The position numbers were made by a program, and so were the translations under genes. The notes beneath the pieces are model-generated. The model made no database searches, had not been told where the DNA came from, and saw only the letters and a list, made by a program, of their open reading frames with translations. A stretch of 64,000 nucleotides of DNA from Iodobacter arcticus (lineage in GTDB: Bacteria; Pseudomonadota; Gammaproteobacteria; Burkholderiales; Chitinibacteraceae): contig NZ_JBHTBQ010000044.1 of NCBI RefSeq assembly GCF_042664895.1, forward strand, positions 1 through 64,000, given 5' to 3'. Shown in pieces: positions 42,902 to 50,999 of the stretch. The number at the start of each line of letters is the position of its first letter. Position 1 is the stretch's first letter.

Positions 42902-44482
42902 TTACCAGCTAGCGCGGCGCTGGCGTGTTTCACCATTGCCGGCCGGGCGTTCTGCTCGTGGCGCGCCGCGGTCGCTGCTACCATTGCGAAAGCTACCTGG
43001 GTTGCTGCTGGTATTACCAGCGCCGCCGCCGAAGCTGCCACGTGCTTCACGTGATTCGCCACCTGCATTGCCACCAAAGCTGCTGCGCTCGCCTGTGCCA
43101 CGGCTATCTGCACCGCGTGATTCATTGCGACGCTTGTCGCCATAGCCACCGCCGTTGCCTGCACCACTACCTGCACCGTAGCCGCCGCCACCATTGCCTG
43201 AGCCTGAACCAGCGTAACCGCCACCACCTTGTGGACGCTTACCTTTGTAGCCACCGGAAGGCTTGCGATCGCCGTAGCCGCCTGTGCTGCCGCCTTGACC
43301 TGGCTTGAAGCGTGCTTCAAGGCCTGGCATGGAAACAGTGCCGAAATCGATGTTGTAACGACGACGGATGCGTGTCAGCAACATGAAATCGTTTTTAGTA
43401 ACCAGTGAAATGGCTTTACCAGTACGACCAGCACGACCAGTACGACCTACGCGGTGGATGTAATCTTCAGCAAAGCGTGGCAGGTCAAAGTTCAATACCA
43501 AGCCAATACCAGCAACGTCAATGCCACGGGCAGCAACGTCAGTTGCAACCAAGATGTCGATTTCAGCGCGACGTAAACGATCTAAAGTACGGCGACGATC
43601 ACGTTGAGCCAAATCGCCGTGCATTGCTGCAGCGCGGAAGCCTTCCAGCTTCAGCCATTCAGCCAAGCCATCAGCGTCTGCTTTAGTTGCAGTAAATACA
43701 ATCGATTGTGTTTCGCTGGCTTCTTTTAACAAGGCTGCAACCAGTTTTTGCTTGTGCTCGTAACCGTCAGCGTAATGAACAGCTTGCTCGATTTGTGGCT
43801 GAGCGCTAGCAGTTACTTCCATTTCAACTAAGCGTGGGTCACGCAGCATTGGGCCGGCAAAGCGCTGTACTGTTTCTGAAAGTGTTGCAGAGAACAGGGC
43901 GGTTTGACGATCTTTCGGCATTGCAGAAACAATCGCTTCAACTTCGTCAATGAAGCCCATGTCTAACATGCGATCCGCTTCATCCAGAATCAACATATCT
44001 AAACGACCAAAGTCAATACGACCACCGCGCATCAGGTCAGATAAGCGACCTGGTGTAGCAACGAGTACATCGTAAGGCTGGGCTAACATACGGTTTTGTA
44101 CTGGGTAAGGAACACCACCCACTACGCAAGCAACCTTGCAACGTGGGATGAGTTTGCAGTAATCTGTAGCAACTTTAGCAACTTGCTCAGCAAGTTCACG
44201 TGTTGGTGTAAGAACAAGAACGCGTGGACCACGTGCATTGTGCTTAGCTGGTTTAAACAGCTTGTGCAGGGCTGGCAATAAGAATGCAGCAGTCTTACCT
44301 GTACCTGTTTGAGCTGATGCCATCACATCATGGCCAGCCATCAGTAATGGAACTGCAGCAGCTTGTACTGGAGTCGGTGTGGTGATACCAAGCTTAATCA
44401 ACTCTTGCACTAATTCAGTGGCAAGACCCATTTCGGCAAAAGCGTTAGGCGTAGTTTCAGAATGAGTTTCGCGATGTGGCAT
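42902..44482 (-). CDS. DEAD-box RNA helicase, RhlE type
   Basis: The 526-residue ATP-dependent RNA helicase shows the full motif set: Q motif ('PTPVQAAAVPLLM'), I 'AQTGTGKT', Ia 'PTRELAEQ', Ib 'TPGR', II 'DEAD', III 'SAT', V 'ATDVAARGIDVAG' and VI 'HRVGRTGRAGRTG'. From about residue 390 a Gly/Ser/Arg-rich tail ('GGGGYAGSGSGNGGGG', several RG steps) ends the protein; such tails bind RNA and can promote condensates. The frame opens at 44530, but the ATG at 44482 has GGA upstream. Likely roles are ribosome assembly and cold-active mRNA decay. Confidence 0.93.
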   Translation of the reverse strand: MPHRETHSETTPNAFAEMGLATELVQELIKLGITTPTPVQAAAVPLLMAGHDVMASAQTGTGKTAAFLLPALHKLFKPAKHNARGPRVLVLTPTRELAEQVAKVATDYCKLIPRCKVACVVGGVPYPVQNRMLAQPYDVLVATPGRLSDLMRGGRIDFGRLDMLILDEADRMLDMGFIDEVEAIVSAMPKDRQTALFSATLSETVQRFAGPMLRDPRLVEMEVTASAQPQIEQAVHYADGYEHKQKLVAALLKEASETQSIVFTATKADADGLAEWLKLEGFRAAAMHGDLAQRDRRRTLDRLRRAEIDILVATDVAARGIDVAGIGLVLNFDLPRFAEDYIHRVGRTGRAGRTGKAISLVTKNDFMLLTRIRRRYNIDFGTVSMPGLEARFKPGQGGSTGGYGDRKPSGGYKGKRPQGGGGYAGSGSGNGGGGYGAGSGAGNGGGYGDKRRNESRGADSRGTGERSSFGGNAGGESREARGSFGGGAGNTSSNPGSFRNGSSDRGAPRAERPAGNGETRQRRASW

Positions 44483-44788
44483 GAATATTCCTTTGAATAT
44501 ATCCCGCGGCGAGCGGGAAGACGGGCGCATTCCGGAAGTAAATACGGAAACCGGCCGTCAGCGTTACATCGACGCTAACCGGTCAATCCGCATCTCATAC
44601 AGCACAGGCGGGGGAAGGTCAGGGTACGATGGGGATTTGTGCGATAAAGCACAAAGAAGGTTGCGGATCATACCTATGAAGTAGCATAAATGCAAGCTAA
44701 ATCGTCTTAGCCTCTTTTAGGGCAAGACGAATGGTGGTCTGTGGGGGGGCTTTTTTATTGTAGTGCAACAAAAGTCGTTACACTTTGA
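44483..44788. other. Divergent intergenic region, helicase/acnB
   Basis: About 390 bases separate the divergent helicase and acnB genes. The part nearest the helicase is GC-rich and would be its 5' leader; a short inverted repeat TTGTGC-GATAAA-GCACAA lies at 44636-44653. Long leaders are common for cold-regulated helicases, but no cold-shock element is recognised. No gene is visible. Confidence 0.4.
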
Positions 44789-44817
44789 TTCACATCTAAA
44801 AGCCAGACAGGTAAAAT
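44789..44817 (+). promoter_or_regulatory. Sigma70 promoter of acnB
   Basis: A -35 TTCACA (44789-44794) and a -10 TAAAAT (44812-44817) are spaced 17 bases apart, each one base from consensus. The start point would be near 44824, giving a leader of about 50 bases. Confidence 0.65.
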
Positions 44818-44873
44818 GTCACTAGTCTGAGTTTTTCTCGACACTATCCCATCATCACTTGAAAGGTCCAACC

Positions 44874-47447
44874 GTGCTAGAAGTCTATCGTCAGCATGTT
44901 GCAGAGCGCGCAGCACAGGGTATCCCAGCGCTTCCACTGAATGTGTCGCAAACAGTCGATCTGATCGAGCTGTTGAAAAACCCGCCCTTGGGAGAAGAGG
45001 CCTTTCTTGTCGATCTGATTACTTACCGTGTGCCTGCCGGTGTAGATAATGCTGCCAAGGTAAAAGCATCCTACTTAGCCGCCGTCGCGCATGGTAGCGA
45101 AGTATGCAGTTTAATCAGCCGCGCTAAAGCCACAGAATTATTAGGTACCATGTTGGGCGGTTTTAATATTACGCCACTGGTTGATTTGTTAGATGATGAG
45201 AGCGTTGCCGCAATTGCCGCTGCCGCACTTTCTAAAACATTACTTATGTTTGATGCATTTCACGATGTAAAAACGAAAGCCGATGCAGGTAATGTCTTTG
45301 CCAAGCAAGTTTTACAATCTTGGGCTGATGCGGAATGGTTTACCAGCCGCCCGGCTGTGCCTGAAAAAGTAACGCTGACGGTATTTAAAGTATCTGGCGA
45401 AACCAATACCGATGATTTGTCGCCAGCACCGGATGCTTGGTCACGCCCAGATATCCCATTGCATGCGTTAGCCATGCTAAAAAATCCGCGCCCGGGAATT
45501 GTGGCCGATCAGCCAGGCAGCGTTGGCCCGATCAAGCAGCTGGATGCGCTCAAAAACAAAGGTCACAAAATCGCTTATGTTGGCGATGTAGTGGGTACAG
45601 GTTCTTCACGTAAATCAGCGACCAACTCAGTACTGTGGTTTACAGGGGACGATATTCCTTATGTGCCTAATAAGCGCTTTGGTGGTTTTTGCCTAGGCAC
45701 AAAAATTGCGCCTATCTTCTTTAATACCATGGAAGACGCAGGTGCTTTGCCGATTGAAGTGGATGTCTCTACGCTTGAAACCGGTGATGTGATCGATGTT
45801 TACCCATTGGAAGGCAAAATCGAGAAAAACGGCGTAGTTGTTTCAACCTTCAGCCTAAAAACCGATGTATTGCTGGATGAAGTACGCGCGGGTGGCCGTA
45901 TTCCTTTGATTATTGGCCGTGGCTTAACCGATAAAGCCCGTGAATCACTGGGCTTGGTTGCATCGACCGTATTCAAACGCCCAGTTGCACCGATTGATTC
46001 TGGCAAAGGCTTTAGCTTGGCGCAGAAGATGGTGGGTAAAGCCTGTGGCGTAACAGGCGTTCGTCCGGGCACATATTGCGAGCCACGTATGACTTCGGTG
46101 GGTTCACAAGACACCACCGGCCCGATGACCCGTGATGAGCTAAAAGACTTGGCTTGCCTTGGCTTCTCGGCTGATTTGGTGATGCAATCGTTCTGCCATA
46201 CCGCGGCTTATCCAAAGCCTGTGGATGTGAAGATGCACCACGAATTGCCAGAATTTATCTCGACTCGTGGCGGTGTATCGCTGCGTCCAGGCGATGGCGT
46301 GATTCACTCATGGCTTAATCGCTTATTGCTGCCAGATACCGTGGGCACGGGCGGCGACAGCCACACCCGCTTCCCAATCGGCATCTCCTTTCCAGCAGGC
46401 TCTGGCTTAGTGGCTTTTGCTGCTGCAACTGGCGTAATGCCGCTTGATATGCCTGAATCGGTGCTGGTGCGCTTTAAAGGCGAAATGCAGCCAGGTATTA
46501 CGCTGCGTGATTTGGTGAACGCCATTCCGCTGTATGCCATCAAGCAAGGCTTGCTGACGGTAGAAAAGAAAGGCAAACAAAATATTTTCTCCGGCCGCAT
46601 CCTTGAAATCGAAGGCTTGCCTAAGCTGAAAGTTGAGCAAGCCTTTGAATTGTCTGATGCATCTGCTGAGCGTTCTGCTGCGGGTTGTTCGGTGCAGCTT
46701 GATAAAGAGCCGATCGCTGAATACCTCACTTCAAACATTACCCTGATGAAGTGGATGATTGCTGAAGGCTATGCCGATGCCCGTACCTTGGCGCGTCGTA
46801 TTGCTGCAATGGAAGAATGGCTGGCTAACCCTGTGCTGATGCAACCCGATGCGGATGCTGAATATTCCACGATTATTGAAATTGATCTGGCCGATATTAA
46901 AGAGCCGATCGTCGCTTGCCCGAATGATCCGGACGACGTGAAATTCTTGTCTGAAGTGGCTGGCGATACGATTGATGAAGTGTTTATTGGCTCATGCATG
47001 ACCAATATCGGCCACTTTCGTGCGGCTTCTAAATTACTTGAAGGCAAAAGCGATATCCCAGTTCGTTTGTGGATTGCACCGCCAACCAAGATGGATGCTC
47101 AGCAACTGACAGAAGAAGGCCATTACGGCGTATTGGGCCGTACTGGCGCACGGATGGAAATGCCAGGTTGCTCATTGTGCATGGGTAACCAAGCACAAGT
47201 GCGTAAGGGCTCGACTGCGTTCTCTACATCGACACGTAACTTCCCAAATCGCTTAGGGATTGATACCCGTGTTTATCTGGGCTCGGCTGAGCTGGCTTCA
47301 GTTTGCGCAATGCTGGGTAAGATTCCAACGCATGCAGAATACCTCGCAAATATTGGCATTCTTGAGCAAAAATCGGACGAAGTGTACCGCTATCTGAATT
47401 TTGATCAAATCAAGCGCTATAGCGATATTGCAGCAGAAGTGAAGTAA
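44874..47447 (+). CDS. acnB: Aconitate hydratase B
   Basis: AcnB isomerises citrate and isocitrate through a [4Fe-4S] cluster in the TCA cycle; the apo form can bind mRNA. The 857 residues match E. coli AcnB along the whole length. A HEAT-like N-terminal domain ('LEVYRQHVAERAAQG') is followed by the swivel domain ('YVGDVVGTGSSRKSATNSVL') and the cluster-binding Cys in 'FIGSCMTNIGH' and 'CSLCMGNQ'. The start is the GTG at 44874, seven bases after GAAAGG; an in-frame TTG at 44859 overlaps that ribosome-binding site. Confidence 0.96.
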   Translation: MLEVYRQHVAERAAQGIPALPLNVSQTVDLIELLKNPPLGEEAFLVDLITYRVPAGVDNAAKVKASYLAAVAHGSEVCSLISRAKATELLGTMLGGFNITPLVDLLDDESVAAIAAAALSKTLLMFDAFHDVKTKADAGNVFAKQVLQSWADAEWFTSRPAVPEKVTLTVFKVSGETNTDDLSPAPDAWSRPDIPLHALAMLKNPRPGIVADQPGSVGPIKQLDALKNKGHKIAYVGDVVGTGSSRKSATNSVLWFTGDDIPYVPNKRFGGFCLGTKIAPIFFNTMEDAGALPIEVDVSTLETGDVIDVYPLEGKIEKNGVVVSTFSLKTDVLLDEVRAGGRIPLIIGRGLTDKARESLGLVASTVFKRPVAPIDSGKGFSLAQKMVGKACGVTGVRPGTYCEPRMTSVGSQDTTGPMTRDELKDLACLGFSADLVMQSFCHTAAYPKPVDVKMHHELPEFISTRGGVSLRPGDGVIHSWLNRLLLPDTVGTGGDSHTRFPIGISFPAGSGLVAFAAATGVMPLDMPESVLVRFKGEMQPGITLRDLVNAIPLYAIKQGLLTVEKKGKQNIFSGRILEIEGLPKLKVEQAFELSDASAERSAAGCSVQLDKEPIAEYLTSNITLMKWMIAEGYADARTLARRIAAMEEWLANPVLMQPDADAEYSTIIEIDLADIKEPIVACPNDPDDVKFLSEVAGDTIDEVFIGSCMTNIGHFRAASKLLEGKSDIPVRLWIAPPTKMDAQQLTEEGHYGVLGRTGARMEMPGCSLCMGNQAQVRKGSTAFSTSTRNFPNRLGIDTRVYLGSAELASVCAMLGKIPTHAEYLANIGILEQKSDEVYRYLNFDQIKRYSDIAAEVK

Positions 47448-47455
47448 AAAGACGA

Positions 47456-47489
47456 AGCCACCACTTGTCATGTGAGGTGGTGGCTTTTT
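47456..47489 (+). terminator. Terminator after acnB
   Basis: AGCCACCAC (47456-47464) pairs with GTGGTGGCT (47477-47485) around a 12-base loop; TTTTA follows. Confidence 0.85.
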
Positions 47490-47545
47490 AGCTAGATAAC
47501 TTGCCTAAAGTGGCTTGTTTCGGCGAAAATCACGATCCTTTGCGA

Positions 47546-47570
47546 GTCGGGCGCCATGCCCGGCTTTTTT
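47546..47570 (+). terminator. Second terminator-like hairpin before the Rieske gene
   Basis: GTCGGGC (47546-47552) pairs with GCCCGGC (47558-47564), seven pairs with one G-T and a GCCAT loop, followed by six T. It lies about 60 bases beyond the acnB terminator, in a region with no recognised gene, so it might end a small untranslated RNA starting near 47490, or act as a back-up terminator. Confidence 0.55.
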
Positions 47571-47661
47571 ATTGATGGCTTGCCCGCCCATCTGATGCTC
47601 GCTGTGGATACAGCGGCAGTGGCAAGACCTCTTAGACCTTCTCTTTTTGGGGGTGTGGGAT

Positions 47662-48774
47662 ATGTCCAGCGTGGCAAATATTGCCCTTGTGCAAGACACA
47701 ATCGTTAATTCACAATTGCCTGTAAGCGCTTATTTTGACGAGCAGCTTTATCAAATAGAACAAGCACGTTTATTTGCCCACGGCCCGCGTTATATCGGCC
47801 ACGAATTGATGGTGCCCGAAGTGGGTGATTATCATGTGCTTGAAGCCGATCATCACGCACGATATTTAAAGCGCAGCGAAGGCGGCATCAGCCTGCTTTC
47901 TAATATTTGCCGCCATCGTCAGGCCTTAATGCTCGAAGGGCGAGGTAATCAAGCTCATACTGTTTGCCCCATTCATCGCTGGACTTACGATGCAAAAGGG
48001 CAATTGCTTGGCGCGCCGCACTTCAAAAAAAATCCTTGCCTGCATTTACCCAGCACGCCTTTGCAAAGTTGGAATGGACTGCTTTTTGAATCTGGTCGCG
48101 ATATTGAAGGCGATTTAAAAAACTTGGGCGTAGCTAAAGATTTAGATTTTTCTAAATATGTATTCCATAGCGTTGCCGTAGATGAATACGAAGGCAATTG
48201 GAAAACATTCATTGAAGTTTATTTAGAAGATTATCACGTCGATCCATTCCATCCTGGCCTTGGGCACTTTGTTGAATGCGCTGATTTGGCTTGGGAATTT
48301 GGCGATTGGTATTCGGTGCAAACCGTTGGGGTACATAACGCATTAGCTAAACCCGGCTCGCAAGTCTATGCCGACTGGCATTCCGAATTAATGCGCTATA
48401 GCCAAGGCAAAGCGCCTAAACATGGCGCGATTTGGCTGACTTATTATCCCAATATAATGGTGGAGTGGTATCCGCATACCTTGGTGATTTCAACCATTAT
48501 TCCAACGGGGCCACGCAGCTATAAAAATGTAGTTGAATTTTATTACCCGGAAGATATCGCATGGTTTGAGCCTGAGTTATTAGCAGCAGAACAGGCTGCT
48601 TATACAGAAACCGCCGTTGAGGATCAGGATATTATCCGTAGAATGGAGGCGGGCCGCAGTGCGCTCTATGCAGCAGGGCGTAATGAAACCGGGCCATATC
48701 AAAGCCCGATGGAAGACGGTATGCGTCATTTTCATGCGTTTTTACGGCGGGAATTAGGCGGCGTAATTCGTTAG
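47662..48774 (+). CDS. Rieske non-heme iron oxygenase, alpha subunit
   Basis: A 370-residue ring-hydroxylating-type oxygenase. The Rieske [2Fe-2S] ligands are in 'SNICRHRQALML' (CxH) and 'VCPIHRWTYD' (CxxH). The mononuclear iron site is in 'EVYLEDYHVDPFHPGLGHF'; the Asp bridging the two sites is probably the one in EDYHVD. No ferredoxin, reductase or beta-subunit gene is adjacent, so redox partners are elsewhere. The substrate is unknown; relatives act on aromatic acids, choline-like compounds or sterols. The ATG at 47662 was chosen over an in-frame GTG at 47647 because a G-rich site precedes it. Confidence 0.88.
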   Translation: MSSVANIALVQDTIVNSQLPVSAYFDEQLYQIEQARLFAHGPRYIGHELMVPEVGDYHVLEADHHARYLKRSEGGISLLSNICRHRQALMLEGRGNQAHTVCPIHRWTYDAKGQLLGAPHFKKNPCLHLPSTPLQSWNGLLFESGRDIEGDLKNLGVAKDLDFSKYVFHSVAVDEYEGNWKTFIEVYLEDYHVDPFHPGLGHFVECADLAWEFGDWYSVQTVGVHNALAKPGSQVYADWHSELMRYSQGKAPKHGAIWLTYYPNIMVEWYPHTLVISTIIPTGPRSYKNVVEFYYPEDIAWFEPELLAAEQAAYTETAVEDQDIIRRMEAGRSALYAAGRNETGPYQSPMEDGMRHFHAFLRRELGGVIR

Positions 48775-48787
48775 CACAATTATTTTT

Positions 48788-48816
48788 AAAATGGCAGCCC
48801 AGCGCTGTCATTTTTT
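48788..48816 (+). terminator. Terminator after the Rieske gene
   Basis: AAAATGGCAGC (48788-48798) pairs with GCTGTCATTTT (48804-48814), eleven pairs with one G-T, and runs into a T tract. Confidence 0.85.
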
Positions 48817-48917
48817 ATTGGCGCAGAAAGCATAAGGAAATATTTTGTATTTGCTGTGTAATTGTGCGGTAGAATAAATGCCACGTAATTAAATACACTT
48901 TCTATTTAAGGAATACG

Positions 48918-49445
48918 ATGCGATTACTGAGTGCGCTACTTTGTTTGTTGATTGCAGCTCATGGCCATGCCGAGATTAAACCCGGCGTAATGATTGATTT
49001 TGCAGCAGGAAGATCGCAGCACTCCAATAGCCGCACATCAGAATACGATGCGGCTTTTTCCGGACAAATTGCCTATCAAATTAATCCATATTTTGCAATT
49101 GAAGGGCAGTTTGTTGCGCTTGGTATTGTTAGCCCCTTATTTGATAGCTTGACAACGATGTTTGATAAAGAAGCTTATTACACGCCCAGCGCCAATTATG
49201 GTGTTTCTGCGATTGGCAGCCTGCCGATTAATGAACGCTTCGATCTACAGGCAAAATTAGGCATTGGTCGCACACGTTTTGAAAGCGGACGCTTAGGTGC
49301 CAAAGATTATTATAAAACCGATAGCAATGTGGGCCTTGCATTACGTATGGCATTAGGCAGCCATTGGGCTTTAAAGATTGAACATCAATATTTTAATCAG
49401 GCAAAAGTAAATACCACTCTTTTGGGTGGTCAATACCATTTTTAA
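48918..49445 (+). CDS. Small outer-membrane beta-barrel protein
   Basis: The 175-residue product starts with a signal peptide (cut near GHAEI) and has alternating hydrophobic strands ending 'LLGGQYHF', with the terminal Phe that BAM recognises. The pattern ('GVMIDFAAGRSQHSN', 'AIGSLPINERFDLQAKLGIG') fits the eight-stranded OmpA/OmpX-like barrel group. There is no peptidoglycan-binding domain. Function unknown; such proteins often affect adhesion or envelope stability. A -10-like TAGAAT lies at 48870-48875, and the gene appears to be a single unit. Confidence 0.75.
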   Translation: MRLLSALLCLLIAAHGHAEIKPGVMIDFAAGRSQHSNSRTSEYDAAFSGQIAYQINPYFAIEGQFVALGIVSPLFDSLTTMFDKEAYYTPSANYGVSAIGSLPINERFDLQAKLGIGRTRFESGRLGAKDYYKTDSNVGLALRMALGSHWALKIEHQYFNQAKVNTTLLGGQYHF

Positions 49446-49450
49446 GCAAA

Positions 49451-49481
49451 TATAGATGAGGGTTTGATACCCTCATCTATA
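49451..49481. terminator. 13-bp perfect hairpin between convergent genes
   Basis: TATAGATGAGGGT (49451-49463) and ACCCTCATCTATA (49469-49481) form a perfect 13-bp stem with a TTGAT loop between the barrel-protein gene and mltA. T runs are poor on both sides, so termination might be factor-aided or bidirectional. Confidence 0.65.
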
Positions 49482-49521
49482 AATATGCAAAAAATATCAG
49501 ATTGTTTTTAAGATGCGGCTA

Positions 49522-50688
49522 TTAATCCGCCGCAGGCAGGGGGTGATCATTGGGCCAAAGCAGCCAAAGTTGCCCACTTTGTTTCATTTTCCCAGCCAGC
49601 TCACCTGCAGCATCGCCTGTACCCCAAAAAAAATCAGCGCGTACCGTGCCATGAATCGCCCCGCCCGTATCTTGGGCTGCGACCAGCCGGTGAATGCCTC
49701 CACCGTTATCCGGCCTCTCCGTTGCAATAAAGGCCATACTTCCCAAAGGAATTATTTTCTTATCAACGGCAATGCTAAAGCCCGCGGTTAAAGGGATGTT
49801 TTGCGCTCCAACTGGGCCGTCATTCGAGGGAGGCAGGGTGCGAAAGAAAACATAACTGGGGTTGCTATCAAGCAGTGTTTCTATTTGCTCAGGATTTGCA
49901 TCAGCCCAGCTTCTGATCGTTTGCATCGAGACATCGGCCGCTTTTAATTTTTCTTGCTCAACCAGCCAACGCCCAACGGGTTTATAAGGGTGCCCGTTCT
50001 GATCTGCATAACCTAAGCGCAATTCCTTGCCATCTGCTAAACGTACACGGCCAGAGCCCTGTATTTGCAAAAACTGCACATCCATAGGGCTTTCCAGCCA
50101 AGCCAAAACGGGTGCATCAATATTGTTTTTTACGATATCGGCACGATTAAAATAAGGGACTAATTTATTGGCGATTACCCGGCCACGCACCCGCTTGCCT
50201 TTTAGCTCAGGGTAAAGTGCTGCCAGCTCTACCGTAATCATATCCTTAGGAGGCGCGTACACGGGGTAGGGGGCGAGCGTGGTTTTTTGTAAACTGCCTA
50301 GATAGACTGGCTCGTAATAGCCGGTAATCAAGCCAGTTTGGCTGCCATCAGCATTGGTGAGCTGATAAGGGCTAAAGCGAGATTCAATAAATTGTTGCGC
50401 GCTCTGAGCGGGTATGTTTTTGGCCTCGCTGCATAATTTAAGCCAAGGCTGTTGTTTTAATTTTGGGCAGGATTTTTGCCAGGCTGCAAAACTAGCGTTT
50501 AAATCGTCTCCTGGCCAGTTAGGCAGCTTTTGCCAAGTGCTGGGCTGATAAACAGCGTGAGCAGGCTGAGAGGCTGTTTGCTTTGGTAAAGAAGGTGCTG
50601 TTGGAGAAGGAGGAGTGGCACAGGCAGTAAAAAGCCCCGCAGCAAGGGCGGCGAGGCTGAGGGAGCGACTAGAGCGAATATCAATCAT
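49522..50688 (-). CDS. mltA: Membrane-bound lytic murein transglycosylase A
   Basis: MltA cleaves peptidoglycan to 1,6-anhydromuropeptides from the inner face of the outer membrane. The 388 residues begin with a lipoprotein signal (lipobox LFTAC). The MltA domain includes 'QTGLITGYYEPVYLGS' and 'FLQIQGSGRVRLADGK'; the 3D domain with the catalytic Asp is 'LVAAQDTGGAIHGTVRADFF'. It overlaps phaM by four bases (ATGA), so the two are translated together. Confidence 0.96.
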   Translation of the reverse strand: MIDIRSSRSLSLAALAAGLFTACATPPSPTAPSLPKQTASQPAHAVYQPSTWQKLPNWPGDDLNASFAAWQKSCPKLKQQPWLKLCSEAKNIPAQSAQQFIESRFSPYQLTNADGSQTGLITGYYEPVYLGSLQKTTLAPYPVYAPPKDMITVELAALYPELKGKRVRGRVIANKLVPYFNRADIVKNNIDAPVLAWLESPMDVQFLQIQGSGRVRLADGKELRLGYADQNGHPYKPVGRWLVEQEKLKAADVSMQTIRSWADANPEQIETLLDSNPSYVFFRTLPPSNDGPVGAQNIPLTAGFSIAVDKKIIPLGSMAFIATERPDNGGGIHRLVAAQDTGGAIHGTVRADFFWGTGDAAGELAGKMKQSGQLWLLWPNDHPLPAAD

Positions 50689-50930
50689 GGGTCCTTTGGG
50701 TCGAGTCCTTGTTTAAAAGCAGCAATTCCTGCTTTTTGCATTTCTAAGGTTTTAACCGTGATTTGCAGCATGCCTACCTGCATGGAGAGCCATTGCTCTA
50801 CCGTGCGGCATTCTGCAATTTTACGATCAATTTCTTCGATCGTCATGGGCGGAGTAAAAGGGCTTCCCGCTGCAGACTTAAAAAACTGGGTAAACAAGCC
50901 GAATGGATCATTAGGGTTGTATTCACTCAT
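50685..50930 (-). CDS. phaM: PhaM-like polyhydroxyalkanoate granule protein, short form
   Basis: An 81-residue protein. 'PMTIEEIDRKIAECRTVEQW' followed by LSMQVGMLQITVKTLEMQKAGI matches the conserved N-terminal core of PhaM, which in Ralstonia activates PHA synthase and ties granules to DNA. The Lys/Ala/Pro-rich DNA-binding tail of Ralstonia PhaM is absent; the protein stops after 'FKQGLDPKDP'. The frame opens at 50966, but GAAGGGA precedes the ATG at 50930. It heads a two-gene operon with mltA. Together with the phasin at 57232 it shows PHA storage. Confidence 0.75.
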   Translation of the reverse strand: MSEYNPNDPFGLFTQFFKSAAGSPFTPPMTIEEIDRKIAECRTVEQWLSMQVGMLQITVKTLEMQKAGIAAFKQGLDPKDP

Positions 50931-50952
50931 ATCGTTCCCTTCGCTGAAAAAT

Positions 50953-50987
50953 AAAAAACCCGGCATCTTACAGGCAGAAATGCCGGG
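50953..50987 (-). terminator. Terminator of maeB
   Basis: On the minus strand, CCCGGCAT (complement of 50980-50987) pairs with ATGCCGGG (complement of 50959-50966) and is followed by a T run (A's at 50953-50958). It lies only about 15 bases before the phaM ribosome-binding site, leaving little room for a separate phaM promoter. Confidence 0.85.
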
Positions 50988-50999
50988 CTTACTTTACAA

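Noticed and set aside
42892..43320. Frames of 85-142 codons on both strands in the 3' part of the helicase gene
   Set aside because: They come from the repetitive Gly-rich tail; the Ala/Val-rich translations are what Gly codons read as in other frames.
47492..47701. Two overlapping minus-strand frames before the Rieske gene
   Set aside because: They overlap each other and the Rieske start and have no ribosome-binding site or family resemblance.
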